Positions 54,627 through 63,994 of a DNA stretch of 64,000 nt are shown in pieces. The notes beneath the pieces were generated by a model. That model was given only the letters and a program-made list of their open reading frames with translations. It ran no database searches and had not been told where the DNA came from. The stretch covers positions 2,575,947 through 2,639,946 of the forward strand of contig AP018180.1 of assembly GCA_002368155.1 (NCBI GenBank). Reading direction: 5' to 3'. Made by a program: the position numbers and the translations under genes. The stretch comes from Nostoc carneum NIES-2107. GTDB taxonomy: Bacteria; Cyanobacteriota; Cyanobacteriia; Cyanobacteriales; Nostocaceae. Position 1 is the stretch's first letter, and each line of letters opens with the position of its first letter.

Positions 54627-56102
54627 ATGTCTAACAATGAAGCCAGTACATACGATATCCGTAATGCTGAGTACGATGGGATTGCAATTGATACTTGGGA
54701 AGCAGCCAAGTGGAAGCAATGGAAAGCCAAACATTCACCATCTGACGAAAACGTGAAGATGGAGCGTGAATATCTCAGGATAAAACACGCTGTTCAGCAA
54801 GCTAACTTGGCATTAAGTTTGGATAAGGTGAAGGTTAAACTTAAGCTTACTAGTGCTAAAACTATCGGTTTACAAGGGACTTTTCCTTGTAGGCCTGGGG
54901 ATGTGGGAAAAAATGGTAGTCCAAGTAAGCAGTATACCATTTCATTTGGTTTTGCTGCTAATGATATTGGTGTAAAAACGGCAGTAGTTAAAGCCCGAGA
55001 ATTAGATTTATCACTAATTACAAAACAATTCCAGTGGACACCAGAATTATTAGGGAAGCAAGCACAGAAAATTGCCTTACCAGCACCGGAAGATTCTGCC
55101 AAACTCATCAGTGAATGGATTCAAGAGTACGAGCGGGAATTTTGGAAAACCCATGAGAAAAATCGCCAAGGAATCCGCACATGGGAAACTCATTATATTA
55201 GACATCTAAAAAAGCTACCGTCAGATGAGCCGATGTCTTTATCAGCGTTAGAAAAGGCATTGGAAAAAACCAAACCTAATACATCTGGGCGGTTTTTCTT
55301 AGCATGGCAATTGAAGAAATTTTGCGAATTTTGCGGGATGAATGGCTTAAAAACAATTGATGCTTATGCTACGCCTAAGCCTTATCCTAGTATTCGCAAA
55401 GTACCTACAGATGAGGAAATTATTCAAGGATTTAATAAAATTGGGATGCCATTATCAGCATTCGCTGCTAAGGAGAATATTACAAAACCGGAACAATGGC
55501 AATGGGCTTACGGAATGTTAGCAACTTACGGCTTAAGACCCCATGAATTATATGCCATTGATCTAGAAGCGTTTACTCATCCTCACAATACTTTTCATTT
55601 AGTAACATTAAATCCGCGATTGACAGATGGAACAAAAACCGGGGAGCGTAGTTGTGGGATTCCGCCTTTATATCCCCATTGGATAGAATTATTTGATTTA
55701 AAAAATGTCAAGTTTCCTTACAATGAAGGTAAACTCAGCAATAAAACAGCAAAGCTTTACATCAGATTTAGAGTGACAAATATCGGGTTTAGACCATACG
55801 AATTACGTCACGCTTATGCCATCCGTGGACATCGCTTGCAAGTCCCGATTAAAACGATGTCTGATTACATGGGGCATACAGTACAAGAACATACTAAAAC
55901 ATATCAAAGATGGATGAATGAGGATGCTAATTTAGAAATTTATCGCGAAGTTGTCATTCATCGCCAAGGTACAAGTAAGGAAGCTTTAAAGGCGAGAATT
56001 GCGGAATTGGAAGCAGAGAATCAGGCGATTAAAGCTGAGAATGCAACGCTGAAAGGATTGCTGATTCAACATCAGTTGGGTGAGGTAATGGGTAATGGGT
56101 AA
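54627..56102 (+). CDS. Tyrosine recombinase / site-specific integrase
   Basis: A protein of about 491 residues. The C-terminal catalytic domain shows the tyrosine-recombinase set: Arg I in YGLRPHELYAID (about 315-326), Arg II in YELRHAYAIRGH (about 401-412), His III in DYMGHT (about 421-426) and the nucleophile Tyr in TKTYQRW (about 431-437). The first His of the usual HxxR box is Tyr. The N-terminal half (about 1-290) is a large core-binding and accessory domain, close in size to the XisA/XisC excisases, but I cannot assign it to them. A coiled coil (about 455-485) ends it; the last residues GEVMGNG are repeat-encoded. ATG 54627 is my choice; ATG 54612 or a TTG at 54582 are also possible. 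Confidence 0.85.
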   Translation: MSNNEASTYDIRNAEYDGIAIDTWEAAKWKQWKAKHSPSDENVKMEREYLRIKHAVQQANLALSLDKVKVKLKLTSAKTIGLQGTFPCRPGDVGKNGSPSKQYTISFGFAANDIGVKTAVVKARELDLSLITKQFQWTPELLGKQAQKIALPAPEDSAKLISEWIQEYEREFWKTHEKNRQGIRTWETHYIRHLKKLPSDEPMSLSALEKALEKTKPNTSGRFFLAWQLKKFCEFCGMNGLKTIDAYATPKPYPSIRKVPTDEEIIQGFNKIGMPLSAFAAKENITKPEQWQWAYGMLATYGLRPHELYAIDLEAFTHPHNTFHLVTLNPRLTDGTKTGERSCGIPPLYPHWIELFDLKNVKFPYNEGKLSNKTAKLYIRFRVTNIGFRPYELRHAYAIRGHRLQVPIKTMSDYMGHTVQEHTKTYQRWMNEDANLEIYREVVIHRQGTSKEALKARIAELEAENQAIKAENATLKGLLIQHQLGEVMGNG

Positions 56103-56224
56103 TGAGTAATGAGTAATGAGTAATGAGTAATGAGTAATGAGTAATGGGTAATTGGTAATTGGGTGTTTGTTATTTCTCCTTCATCTCCCATTATCTATGC
56201 CCTATGCCCCATGCCCCATGCCCA
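56085..56224. repeat. TAATGAG/TAATGGG tandem repeat and CCCCATG units
   Basis: About ten units of a 7-base repeat (GTAATGA/GTAATGG) from 56085 to 56163, beginning within the integrase codons, and CCCCATG units at 56200-56224. Confidence 0.9.
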
Positions 56225-56315
56225 TTTCCCAGTCATAATGTTGTTTACTGCGTGGAATTGGGAAGACTAAGTACTAATGTTAACTTCATCTTCCTAGCTC
56301 GCAAGTGACAAACCT

Positions 56316-59300
56316 ATGACTTGCAATCTGATTACTGTAGATAAAAATACTTATGAATCTCTACAACAGGAACTGACAGAACTGCGTCAGATAGTGGGGT
56401 CTAATCACTGCTTCAGTACGCTAAAATCTCGCCAGCAGCAAATGCAGTTATTTATAGAATACACTCCAGCTGCGATCGCAGTTTTTGACTGTGAGATGCG
56501 CTACTTGTTAGTTAGTCAGCGTTGGCGAGAAGATTATAGTTTAGGCGATGAAGAGATTATTGGGCGTTCTCATTATGAGATTTTTCCGGAAATTTCCCAG
56601 AATTGGCGGGAAATTCATCAACGCTGTTTAACAGGTGCTATTGAAACATCTGAAGAAGATATCTTCATTCGTGCCAATGGTACAACCGAATGGGTGAAGT
56701 GGGAGATACATCCTTGGCATGAAGAATCTGGTGCAGTGGGTGGCATTATTATGTTTACCGAAGTGATTACCACTCGGAAACAGACAGAAATCGCCCTAGC
56801 TAACAGCGAAAAGTTTTTACGGAATATTGCTGCTAATGTACCTGGGGCGATTTTTCAGTTCACCAACCATAACGGCGTTTGGAGAGTGGACTATGTGAGC
56901 GATTTTATTCAAGAATTAGCAGGAATTTCAGCAGCAGCAGCTATGCAGAATTTTGATTGCTTTGCGGCTTGCATACATCCCGAAGATATTGAGAGTTTTA
57001 CGGCTTCCGTGGTAGAAGTTATCGAAAATCCTATCCCTTGGCACTACGAAGGACGATTAATTAAGCCTACTGGGGAAGTTGTCTGGTGGCAAGGAGATTC
57101 AACGCCGATACGAAACAACCAAGGAGAGGTTATTTTCTGTGGCGTACTCTTAGATATTACTCAACGCAAACAAGCTGAAGCAGAACTGAAACGACTTAAT
57201 GAAGAATTAGAAGCCAGAGTTGAGGAACGTACAGCAGAGTTGCGTCATAGTGAAGCTAGGTTGCAACGGCTAGCAGATAATGTACCAGGGATGCTTTATG
57301 AATTTTGCCTCAAACCTGATGGTACAGTGTCTTTTCCCTATGCATCTTCGCGATGTCAAGAGATTCTCGGACTAGCACCAGCAGAAATTAAAGAAGATGC
57401 GTCTTTTGCATTTAGCCTAATTCATCCTGATGATGTTGGAGAAGTACAACAAGCAATTGCTAACTCAGCCCAAACTCTGCAAAACTTTGACAGCGAGTGG
57501 CGGATGATGACTCTTGCGGGTAAAAAGAAGTGGGTGAAGGCTTTCTCTTTTCCTGAACGTCAAATAGATGGTGAGATTATTTGGTATGGTTGCTTATTCG
57601 ATATTAGCGATCGCCAAAAAACTCAGCAACAACTCCAAGGACAAGCACAATTTTTACAAAGCATCTGGGAAGGTGTAGATTATGGCATCTTTGTTTTAGA
57701 TGTTTTAGATGATGGTGCCGAGTTTCGTTATGTAAAATTCAATCCTGCTATCCTCCAACTCAGCCCCATGCCATTAGAATCTTTTGTGGGGCGAACAATG
57801 GCGGCTGCATTACCTGCAGATATGGCATATTACTATCGTCGCCGTTATCAAGAATGCATTAAGTTACGCAAGAGTGTATTTTTTGAAGAATCTTTCTGGC
57901 ATAATAACCAAGAAAATTGGTGGCTATTAAATATTACACCTCTGTTCGATAGCAACTCACAAATTACTCAATTAGTTGTCACTACAACAGATATCACAGA
58001 ACCGAAACAAGCTGAACAAGATAGGCAAATTTTTGTCTCGTTGATTGAAAATAGTAGTGACTTTATTGGTTTTGCGACTTTGGAAGGAAAAGCATTATTT
58101 TTGAATGAAGCTGGACGCAATATTGTAGGAGTTGAAAGTCTGGAATTTGTCAAAAATTCCCAGATTATTGACTATATCTTTCCCGAAGATAGACAATACT
58201 TACTCCAGGAGATTTTACCGATAGTTATCAAACAGGGAGTGTGGCAAGGGGAATTGCGTTTTCGACATTTACAAACAGAAAAGCCTATTCCTGTTGATTA
58301 CAATATGTTTGTGATCAAAAATCCTGAAACTTCCGAGCCTATGTGTTTTGCCACCATTACGCGTGATGCTAGTGAACGCAAAGAGGCAGAAAATAAATTA
58401 CAAGCACAAGAACAATTCTTACGCAGTATTTATGATGGTGTTCCTCAATTAATATTTGTAGTTGATGTTTTAGAAAATGGCGAATTCCGTTTTGCTGGTT
58501 GTAACTCATCAGCAGAAAAAAGCATGGGAATGAATCATGCCAAAATAATTGGCAAAACTCCTGAAGAGTTATTGGGTACGCTTGAAGGTGCAGTGGTGCG
58601 TCAGCGTTATCAAAGCTGTATAGATGCTGGTAAAGAAATTACTTATGAAGAGTGCTTAACTTTCAATGAACAAGAAACTTGGTGGTTTACCACACTCAAT
58701 CCTCTCATCAATAATCAAGGAATAATTTATCAAATTGTCGGTACAACTTGGGATATTACTGAGCGTAAACAAGCCGAAGCAGCACTGCAAGCTAGTCAAC
58801 ACTTTATTCAACGCATAGCAGATTCTTCTCCTAATATTCTCTACATTTTCGATTTAGAAGAACAACGCAATATTTACGCCAATCAAGAACTTGAGACGCT
58901 GCTTGGTTACTCTAATACAGAAATTCAGCAAATGGGAGATAATCTACTTCCCATAATTATGCATCCAGGCGATCGCGAAAGAGTCATGCTTCACCATCAG
59001 CAATTTCTTACCACTAAGGATGGTGATATTGTGGAGATTGAATTTCGCGTTAGACGTGTAAATGGTGAATGGTGCTGGCTTTACTGTCGAGAAACGCCAT
59101 TTAACCGCGATGAAGAGGGAAATATCAAGCAAATTCTGGGTGTGTCAACTGATATTACCGAACGCAAACAAACCGAAATTCAATTACAAGCACAAGCACA
59201 AAACTTAGAAAACACTCTGCGCGAACTCCAACGTACCCAAGCACAACTCATCCACAGCGAGAAAATGTCATCTGTGGGGAATATGGTTGCTGGTGTCGCC

Positions 59301-60077
59301 CATGAGATTAATAATCCAGTAAATTTTATTCATGGTAATCTCATTCCTGCTAGTGAATATGTTGAAGATTTATTACATCTGCTGGAATTATATGAACAAT
59401 ATTACCCTGAGCCTGCCGCAGAAATTCAAGCAGAAATTGATGATATGGAGCTTGATTTTCTCAAGGAAGATTTAATTAAACTGCTCCAATCTATGCGGGT
59501 AGGAACGCAACGCATCCGAGAAATTGTGCTATCTTTACGCAATTTTTCACGCTTAGATGAAGCAGAATTTAAGCTAGTAAATATCCATGAAGGTTTGGAT
59601 AGTACTCTGATGATTCTGCACCATCGCCTTAAAGCGAAAGCAGATAATTCTGAAATTGCAGTTATTAAAGAATATGGCAAATTGCCCTTAGTCGATTGCT
59701 ATCCTGGACAACTAAATCAGGTATTTATGAATATTCTCAGTAATGCAATTGACGCTTTAGAAGATTCGTCGCTGAGTAATGGAGAAGAAATTCCAAATCC
59801 CCAAATTCGCATTCGGACAGAAGTTGTTAATAGTAATCTTGTAGCTATCCACATTGCAGATAATGGTAAGGGGATTCCCCCAGGAATTGTTTCTAAATTA
59901 TTTGACCCTTTCTTTACTACTAAAGATGTGGGAAAGGGAACCGGATTAGGATTATCGATTAGTTACCAAATTGTAGTAGATAGACATGGTGGAAAATTAT
60001 ATTGTAATTCCGCACCAGGAAAGGGCGCAGAATTTGTGCTTGAAATTCCGATTACGCAACCAGATGTGCCAACGTAA
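56316..60077 (+). CDS. Seven-PAS sensor histidine kinase
   Basis: A 1253-aa soluble kinase. An N-terminal coiled coil (about 5-50) is followed by seven PAS/PAC units at about 50-160, 165-285, 315-435, 440-565, 572-690, 700-820 and 828-950, most closing with the PAC-type ending such as DITQRKQ, DISDRQ or DITERKQ. The kinase core starts at about 985 with MVAGVAHEINNPVNFIHGNL (His about 996), has an inserted acidic helical segment (about 1015-1050, EIQAEIDDMELDFLKED), then N-box SNAIDAL, G1 DNGKGIPPG and G2 GTGLGLSIS. There is no receiver domain, so an unlinked response regulator is needed. The signal is unknown; there are no visible membrane spans. Confidence 0.92.
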   Translation: MTCNLITVDKNTYESLQQELTELRQIVGSNHCFSTLKSRQQQMQLFIEYTPAAIAVFDCEMRYLLVSQRWREDYSLGDEEIIGRSHYEIFPEISQNWREIHQRCLTGAIETSEEDIFIRANGTTEWVKWEIHPWHEESGAVGGIIMFTEVITTRKQTEIALANSEKFLRNIAANVPGAIFQFTNHNGVWRVDYVSDFIQELAGISAAAAMQNFDCFAACIHPEDIESFTASVVEVIENPIPWHYEGRLIKPTGEVVWWQGDSTPIRNNQGEVIFCGVLLDITQRKQAEAELKRLNEELEARVEERTAELRHSEARLQRLADNVPGMLYEFCLKPDGTVSFPYASSRCQEILGLAPAEIKEDASFAFSLIHPDDVGEVQQAIANSAQTLQNFDSEWRMMTLAGKKKWVKAFSFPERQIDGEIIWYGCLFDISDRQKTQQQLQGQAQFLQSIWEGVDYGIFVLDVLDDGAEFRYVKFNPAILQLSPMPLESFVGRTMAAALPADMAYYYRRRYQECIKLRKSVFFEESFWHNNQENWWLLNITPLFDSNSQITQLVVTTTDITEPKQAEQDRQIFVSLIENSSDFIGFATLEGKALFLNEAGRNIVGVESLEFVKNSQIIDYIFPEDRQYLLQEILPIVIKQGVWQGELRFRHLQTEKPIPVDYNMFVIKNPETSEPMCFATITRDASERKEAENKLQAQEQFLRSIYDGVPQLIFVVDVLENGEFRFAGCNSSAEKSMGMNHAKIIGKTPEELLGTLEGAVVRQRYQSCIDAGKEITYEECLTFNEQETWWFTTLNPLINNQGIIYQIVGTTWDITERKQAEAALQASQHFIQRIADSSPNILYIFDLEEQRNIYANQELETLLGYSNTEIQQMGDNLLPIIMHPGDRERVMLHHQQFLTTKDGDIVEIEFRVRRVNGEWCWLYCRETPFNRDEEGNIKQILGVSTDITERKQTEIQLQAQAQNLENTLRELQRTQAQLIHSEKMSSVGNMVAGVAHEINNPVNFIHGNLIPASEYVEDLLHLLELYEQYYPEPAAEIQAEIDDMELDFLKEDLIKLLQSMRVGTQRIREIVLSLRNFSRLDEAEFKLVNIHEGLDSTLMILHHRLKAKADNSEIAVIKEYGKLPLVDCYPGQLNQVFMNILSNAIDALEDSSLSNGEEIPNPQIRIRTEVVNSNLVAIHIADNGKGIPPGIVSKLFDPFFTTKDVGKGTGLGLSISYQIVVDRHGGKLYCNSAPGKGAEFVLEIPITQPDVPT

Positions 60078-60130
60078 TTAAGTATAAGAGGATGTTTTAA
60101 AGGTCTATTGGTTAGTAGCACAACGTTTTA

Positions 60131-60427
60131 GATCCCCCTAAATCCCCCTTAAAAAGGGGGACTTTGATTCTTTTCTACCCATTTTTTAAGCTATGCATTA
60201 CCCACATCTTTCTTTACAATCTTAAAACCCTTGTTTTATAAGCATCTTAGAGAATGAGAGTTTAGGCAGGCTTGACAAATTCGCGTGTATTCTTCTCGCT
60301 AAAAATGGGATTTTATTGAGAATTAACAACGCAAAAATCATGGTTCTAGAGACGTGAATTAATACTCTCAAAATGTTAAGAAAGATGTTGATAATGGATA
60401 GCTTTTTTAAGGGGGGTTAGGGGGGAT
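60131..60427. repeat. Element with inverted GATCCCCC ends
   Basis: The left end GATCCCCCTAAATCCCCCTT (60131-60150) and the right end, TTTTTTAAGGGGGGTTAGGG through 60427, are inverted copies with a few differences. They enclose about 250 AT-rich bases without a frame. It is a common cyanobacterial interspersed repeat, perhaps a MITE. Confidence 0.65.
60143..60174 (+). terminator. Hairpin terminator candidate after the kinase
   Basis: TCCCCCTT pairs with AAGGGGGA around AAA (8-bp perfect stem, 60143-60161), followed by ACTTTGATTCTTTT. It is 66 bases after the kinase stop. It belongs to the repeat above, so terminator function is a by-product at best. Confidence 0.45.
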
Positions 60428-60603
60428 AAATAAGTGTCTAAAGTCACAGCCAAATACTTTTAAAACAACCTCTTAATTTTGCATAAAGTCGAGCTAAAAT
60501 TCTGGATGCGTTAGCCTCCGGCATAACACACCCTGCTTTTGGTTGAAAATAAAATATGATGGAGTTGGTACTAGTTAGGTGAAATCTAGAAACGAGGGTA
60601 GTT

Positions 60604-61242
60604 ATGTTACTTCAACTCAACCAGCTAGTTGTACCTGTCGGTCATCAGTTGTTGATTAAAGATGTATCTTGGTCAGCATATAAAAATATTTTGGCGGAAT
60701 TAGGTGAAAATCGCAATTCTCGCATATCATACAGTCAAGGAATGTTAGAAATCATGGCTCCATTACCAGAGCATGAAGTAAGCAAAAAAATCATTGGCAA
60801 TTTGGTAGAAATTTTACTAGAAGAACTCGATATAGAGTTTTGGAGTTTGGGTTCTACCACTTTTGATCAAGAAAAAATGGATGCTGGGGTGGAACCTGAT
60901 GATTGTTTTTACATTCAAAATGAAGCAACTGTACGCGGCAAAGATAGAATTGATTTAACAGTTGATCCACCACCAGATTTAGCAATTGAAATTGATATTA
61001 CCTCCCGCACTCGGTTTAATAATTATCAGGTATTGGGTGTACCGGAATTATGGAGCTGGAAGGGTAATAGATTAGAAATTAATGTAATGATTAATGGTAA
61101 ATATGTAGCTTCTACGGCTAGTGCTGTTTTTCCCAATTTACCGATTGCTCAAATTATTCCTGAGTATTTAATGCGGAGTAAAGTTGAAGGGAGAAACGCT
61201 ACTATGAAGGCGTTTCGAGCTTGGGTGAGGGAGCAAATATGA
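60604..61242 (+). CDS. Uma2 family putative endonuclease, tandem copy 1
   Basis: A 212-aa Uma2-family protein with the usual blocks: LEIMAPLPEHEV (48-59), WSLGSTTFD (80-88), VEPDDCFYI (95-103) and DLTVDPPPDLAIEID (116-130). The acidic pair and the E-I-D region replace the classical ExK, as in many Uma2 proteins. It is 95% identical to the next gene and shares the closely similar 3208 gene's architecture. ATG 60604 has GAGGGTAG just upstream. The function is unknown. Confidence 0.9.
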   Translation: MLLQLNQLVVPVGHQLLIKDVSWSAYKNILAELGENRNSRISYSQGMLEIMAPLPEHEVSKKIIGNLVEILLEELDIEFWSLGSTTFDQEKMDAGVEPDDCFYIQNEATVRGKDRIDLTVDPPPDLAIEIDITSRTRFNNYQVLGVPELWSWKGNRLEINVMINGKYVASTASAVFPNLPIAQIIPEYLMRSKVEGRNATMKAFRAWVREQI

Positions 61243-61309
61243 TTTATTGGCGTTGTTGATTAATGGGATGAATTTCTCACGCATAGGCGCAAAGGGGCAA
61301 AGGAAAGTT

Positions 61310-61948
61310 ATGTTACTTAAACTCAACCAACTAATTGTACCTGTCGGTCATCAGTTATTGATTAAAAATATATCTTGGTCAGCATATAAAAATATTTTGG
61401 CGGAATTGGGTGAAAACCGCAATTCTCGTATATCATACAGTCAAGGAATGTTAGAAATCATGGCTCCATTACCAGAGCATGAAGTAAGCAAAAAAATCAT
61501 TGGCAATTTGGTGGAAATTTTACTAGAAGAACTTGATATAGAATTTTGGAGTTTGGGTTCTACCACTTTTGATCAAGAAAAAATGGACGCTGGGGTGGAA
61601 CCTGATGATTGTTTCTACATTCAAAATGAAGCGGCTGTACGCGGTAAAGATAGAATCGATTTAACAATTGATCCACCACCAGATTTAGCAATTGAAATTG
61701 ATATTACCTCCCGCACTCGGTTTAATAATTATGAGGTATTGGGTGTACCGGAATTATGGCGCTGGAAGGGGAATAGATTAGAAATTAATGTAATGATTAA
61801 TGGTAAATATGTAGCCTCTACTGCTAGTGCTGTTTTTCCCAATTTACCGATTGCTCAAGTTATTCCTGAGTACTTAATGCGGAGTAAAGTTGAAGGGAGA
61901 AACGCTACTATGAAGGCGTTTCGAGCTTGGGTAAGAGAGCAGATGTAA
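61310..61948 (+). CDS. Uma2 family putative endonuclease, tandem copy 2
   Basis: A 212-aa near-identical copy of the preceding gene. I count ten substitutions in 212 residues (Q4K, V9I, D20N, V21I, then one each in the PDDCFYIQNEA, DLT-DPPP, NNY-VLG, ELW-WKG, PIAQ-IP and final positions), with no indels. Nearly all changes are conservative. The ORF is open from 61247, but ATG 61310 aligns with the start of copy 1. The copies are 67 bases apart and could be co-transcribed. The duplication is recent. Confidence 0.9.
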   Translation: MLLKLNQLIVPVGHQLLIKNISWSAYKNILAELGENRNSRISYSQGMLEIMAPLPEHEVSKKIIGNLVEILLEELDIEFWSLGSTTFDQEKMDAGVEPDDCFYIQNEAAVRGKDRIDLTIDPPPDLAIEIDITSRTRFNNYEVLGVPELWRWKGNRLEINVMINGKYVASTASAVFPNLPIAQVIPEYLMRSKVEGRNATMKAFRAWVREQM

Positions 61949-61949
61949 T

Positions 61950-62057
61950 TTAGACAAAAATCTTCATAGAGGTTTAAAAAGGGAAACTGCTACTAAAAGA
62001 CAATCTCTCATCGAACTAATTAATGAGTATCTATGTCATGCACCAGAAAATCATGTA
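61950..62057 (+). pseudogene. Possible antitoxin (RHH-like) remnant
   Basis: The plus strand reads LDKNLHRGLKRETATKRQSL and then IELINEYLCHAPENHVT. The pattern LHR-LKR...SL-ELINEYL is that of the second half of ribbon-helix-helix antitoxins. There is no start codon, and no toxin gene follows; the reading frame runs into the end of the caspase gene on the other strand. The call rests on one short stretch. Confidence 0.35.
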
Positions 62058-63994
62058 ACTACACACACTAACCGAAAACCACAAGCACCGTTATAAAAAT
62101 CAGGAGGTTTGTTACCACGATCAGCAGATCGACAATACCAAGGATAGGCTGACCAATAACCACCGCGCCGCACCCTAAGAGTATTATCTCCACCAGTTAA
62201 CCACGCACTACCATCAGTAGGTGCGCCTTGGTAATTATCATGCCAATAATCTTGACACCATTCCAAAACATTACCGTGCATATCATATAAACCAAAGGCA
62301 TTAGGTAGAAATTTGTCTACTGGTGTTGTTCCTTTACGATATTGACCTGGTTTTTCAGAGGCGTAAGTACTATTTCCGTCGTAGTTTACTAAATCAGTAG
62401 TAATGGTTTCGCCAAAATAAAATGGTGTAGTGGTTCCAGCACGACAAGCATATTCCCATTCCGCTTCGCTGGGTAGTCGATATGTGCGTCCTGTTTTCTG
62501 ACTTAACTTTTCACAGAATTTTACTGCATCATTCCAACTAACTTTTTCTACAGGTTTTTTTTGACCTTTGAAATTAGAAGGATTACTAGCCATAATTGCT
62601 TGATATTGCTCCTGGGTCACTTCATACTTTCCCATAAAGAATCCAGAAAGTGTTACTTTATATTGCTGCGGCCCTTCATCTTTATCTCGTTGTGCTTCCC
62701 CTTGTGGTGAACCCATCATAAAGGTTCCTCCTGGTATCTGCACCATTTCTAAAGTGACACCATTCCCCAAGTCTTCAACAAAGTATTTCGCCTCACCCTT
62801 ACTGGGGTTAGCAGGTTTTCCCTTAGCATCTACTGTAACCACATCAAATTTAAAAGTTTGTAAGCGCTTTTGTAAGGTGGGTATTGATGGTTGAGAAGGA
62901 AATAACAAACCTTTTCCCACAATTGCTGAACCTACCCCAGCACCTACCAAGCCAACAATTTGAATCATCCGCCGTCGCGGTAAAATCAGCGATGGTAATT
63001 GTGGTTGTGGTGGGGTAGATTTTGTAGATGTTCCCTTCCTAGTAGTCTGAGTATTAGAAGGTGGTGGAGGTGCTTGAGGTTTCACTGATAGCCTTTCAAG
63101 TTCAATTCTTTGTAACGCCTTTACAGCTTCCATATCTGTACCAGAAGCCGCAGCTAGTACCCGAATCCATAGTTGTTCTGCTAAATCAAGATTCCCTTCG
63201 TCTTTTGCACGATAAGCATCATTTTTTAGCGTCGCAATATCCGCTAAAGTTGCATATCGCGGTACAAGTATCAGGTGAGATTTATTTACAGGTTCAGCAA
63301 TAATATAAGGTGTTTGTCTGCCATTCTGATACTGACGGACAATTGCTGGAACGCGAAAATTAAGATACTGGTTTAACCGTTCAACAGTGGCGCATTGTCC
63401 TTGAATCCCTAAACCTTCTAATAACGCAGTAGTAAAAGCACCTTGTTGTAATGCGTCAATTTCATAAGAATATTCCTGGGGACTACAGGAAAAAATGCTG
63501 ATGACTCCTTGTTGACGCGCTTGTTCTGCTGTTTGTCGTCCAATTCCCTCGCCACCTTTTTGTGCAAGGCTGCGACAAGCATCTAAAATTAAGACTACGT
63601 TATCAGCACCACAGCTACGCAAGCGTTCTGTGACAAAGTTAATGGGAATTGCTGTTTCTTCAATATCTGTGGGATTGCCATCACAAGGCATGAGATAATC
63701 GCGGTTATTGTGGCGTATCCCGTGACCACTAAAGAAGAACCAAAAGTTATCCCCTGCTTCCATAAAGGGATTTTTAAATAATTCCAGCAAAACTCGCCGC
63801 AAATTAGCACGGTTGGGACGAGTAGATTTTCCCGCAATATCAGGGGAATCATCAGAGAAAAAGAAAATTCTCTCAAACCCTGCTTGATTGCGGAGAAATT
63901 CCTGCATTAACTGTGCATCCCGCTGGGCATATTTTAGCGGTTGCAGTAAATCATATCGGTTAATGCCAATTGCGATCGCCCAATTTTTCGCCAT
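62051..63994 (-). CDS. Orthocaspase fused to a formylglycine-generating-enzyme-like domain
   Basis: A 647-aa protein. Residues 1-240 form a peptidase C14 (caspase p20-like) domain with the catalytic dyad H91 in FFSGHGI and C140 in LILDACRS. The middle has a TPR-like helical segment (about 245-300), a Pro/Thr/Gln linker and one membrane helix (about 340-362, MIQIVGLVGAGVGSAIVGKG). The C-terminal domain (about 405-645) is FGE-sulfatase/SUMF1-like: IPGGTFMMGSPQGE, YEVTQEQYQ, LPSEAEWEYACRAG, FGLYDMHGNVLEWCQDYW and GFRLVCV. This architecture is common among cyanobacterial orthocaspases; some use the C-terminal part to bind substrates or nucleotides. The start ATG at 63994 gives the standard N-terminus (NWAIAIGINRY). 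Confidence 0.93.
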   Translation of the reverse strand: MAKNWAIAIGINRYDLLQPLKYAQRDAQLMQEFLRNQAGFERIFFFSDDSPDIAGKSTRPNRANLRRVLLELFKNPFMEAGDNFWFFFSGHGIRHNNRDYLMPCDGNPTDIEETAIPINFVTERLRSCGADNVVLILDACRSLAQKGGEGIGRQTAEQARQQGVISIFSCSPQEYSYEIDALQQGAFTTALLEGLGIQGQCATVERLNQYLNFRVPAIVRQYQNGRQTPYIIAEPVNKSHLILVPRYATLADIATLKNDAYRAKDEGNLDLAEQLWIRVLAAASGTDMEAVKALQRIELERLSVKPQAPPPPSNTQTTRKGTSTKSTPPQPQLPSLILPRRRMIQIVGLVGAGVGSAIVGKGLLFPSQPSIPTLQKRLQTFKFDVVTVDAKGKPANPSKGEAKYFVEDLGNGVTLEMVQIPGGTFMMGSPQGEAQRDKDEGPQQYKVTLSGFFMGKYEVTQEQYQAIMASNPSNFKGQKKPVEKVSWNDAVKFCEKLSQKTGRTYRLPSEAEWEYACRAGTTTPFYFGETITTDLVNYDGNSTYASEKPGQYRKGTTPVDKFLPNAFGLYDMHGNVLEWCQDYWHDNYQGAPTDGSAWLTGGDNTLRVRRGGYWSAYPWYCRSADRGNKPPDFYNGACGFRLVCVVT

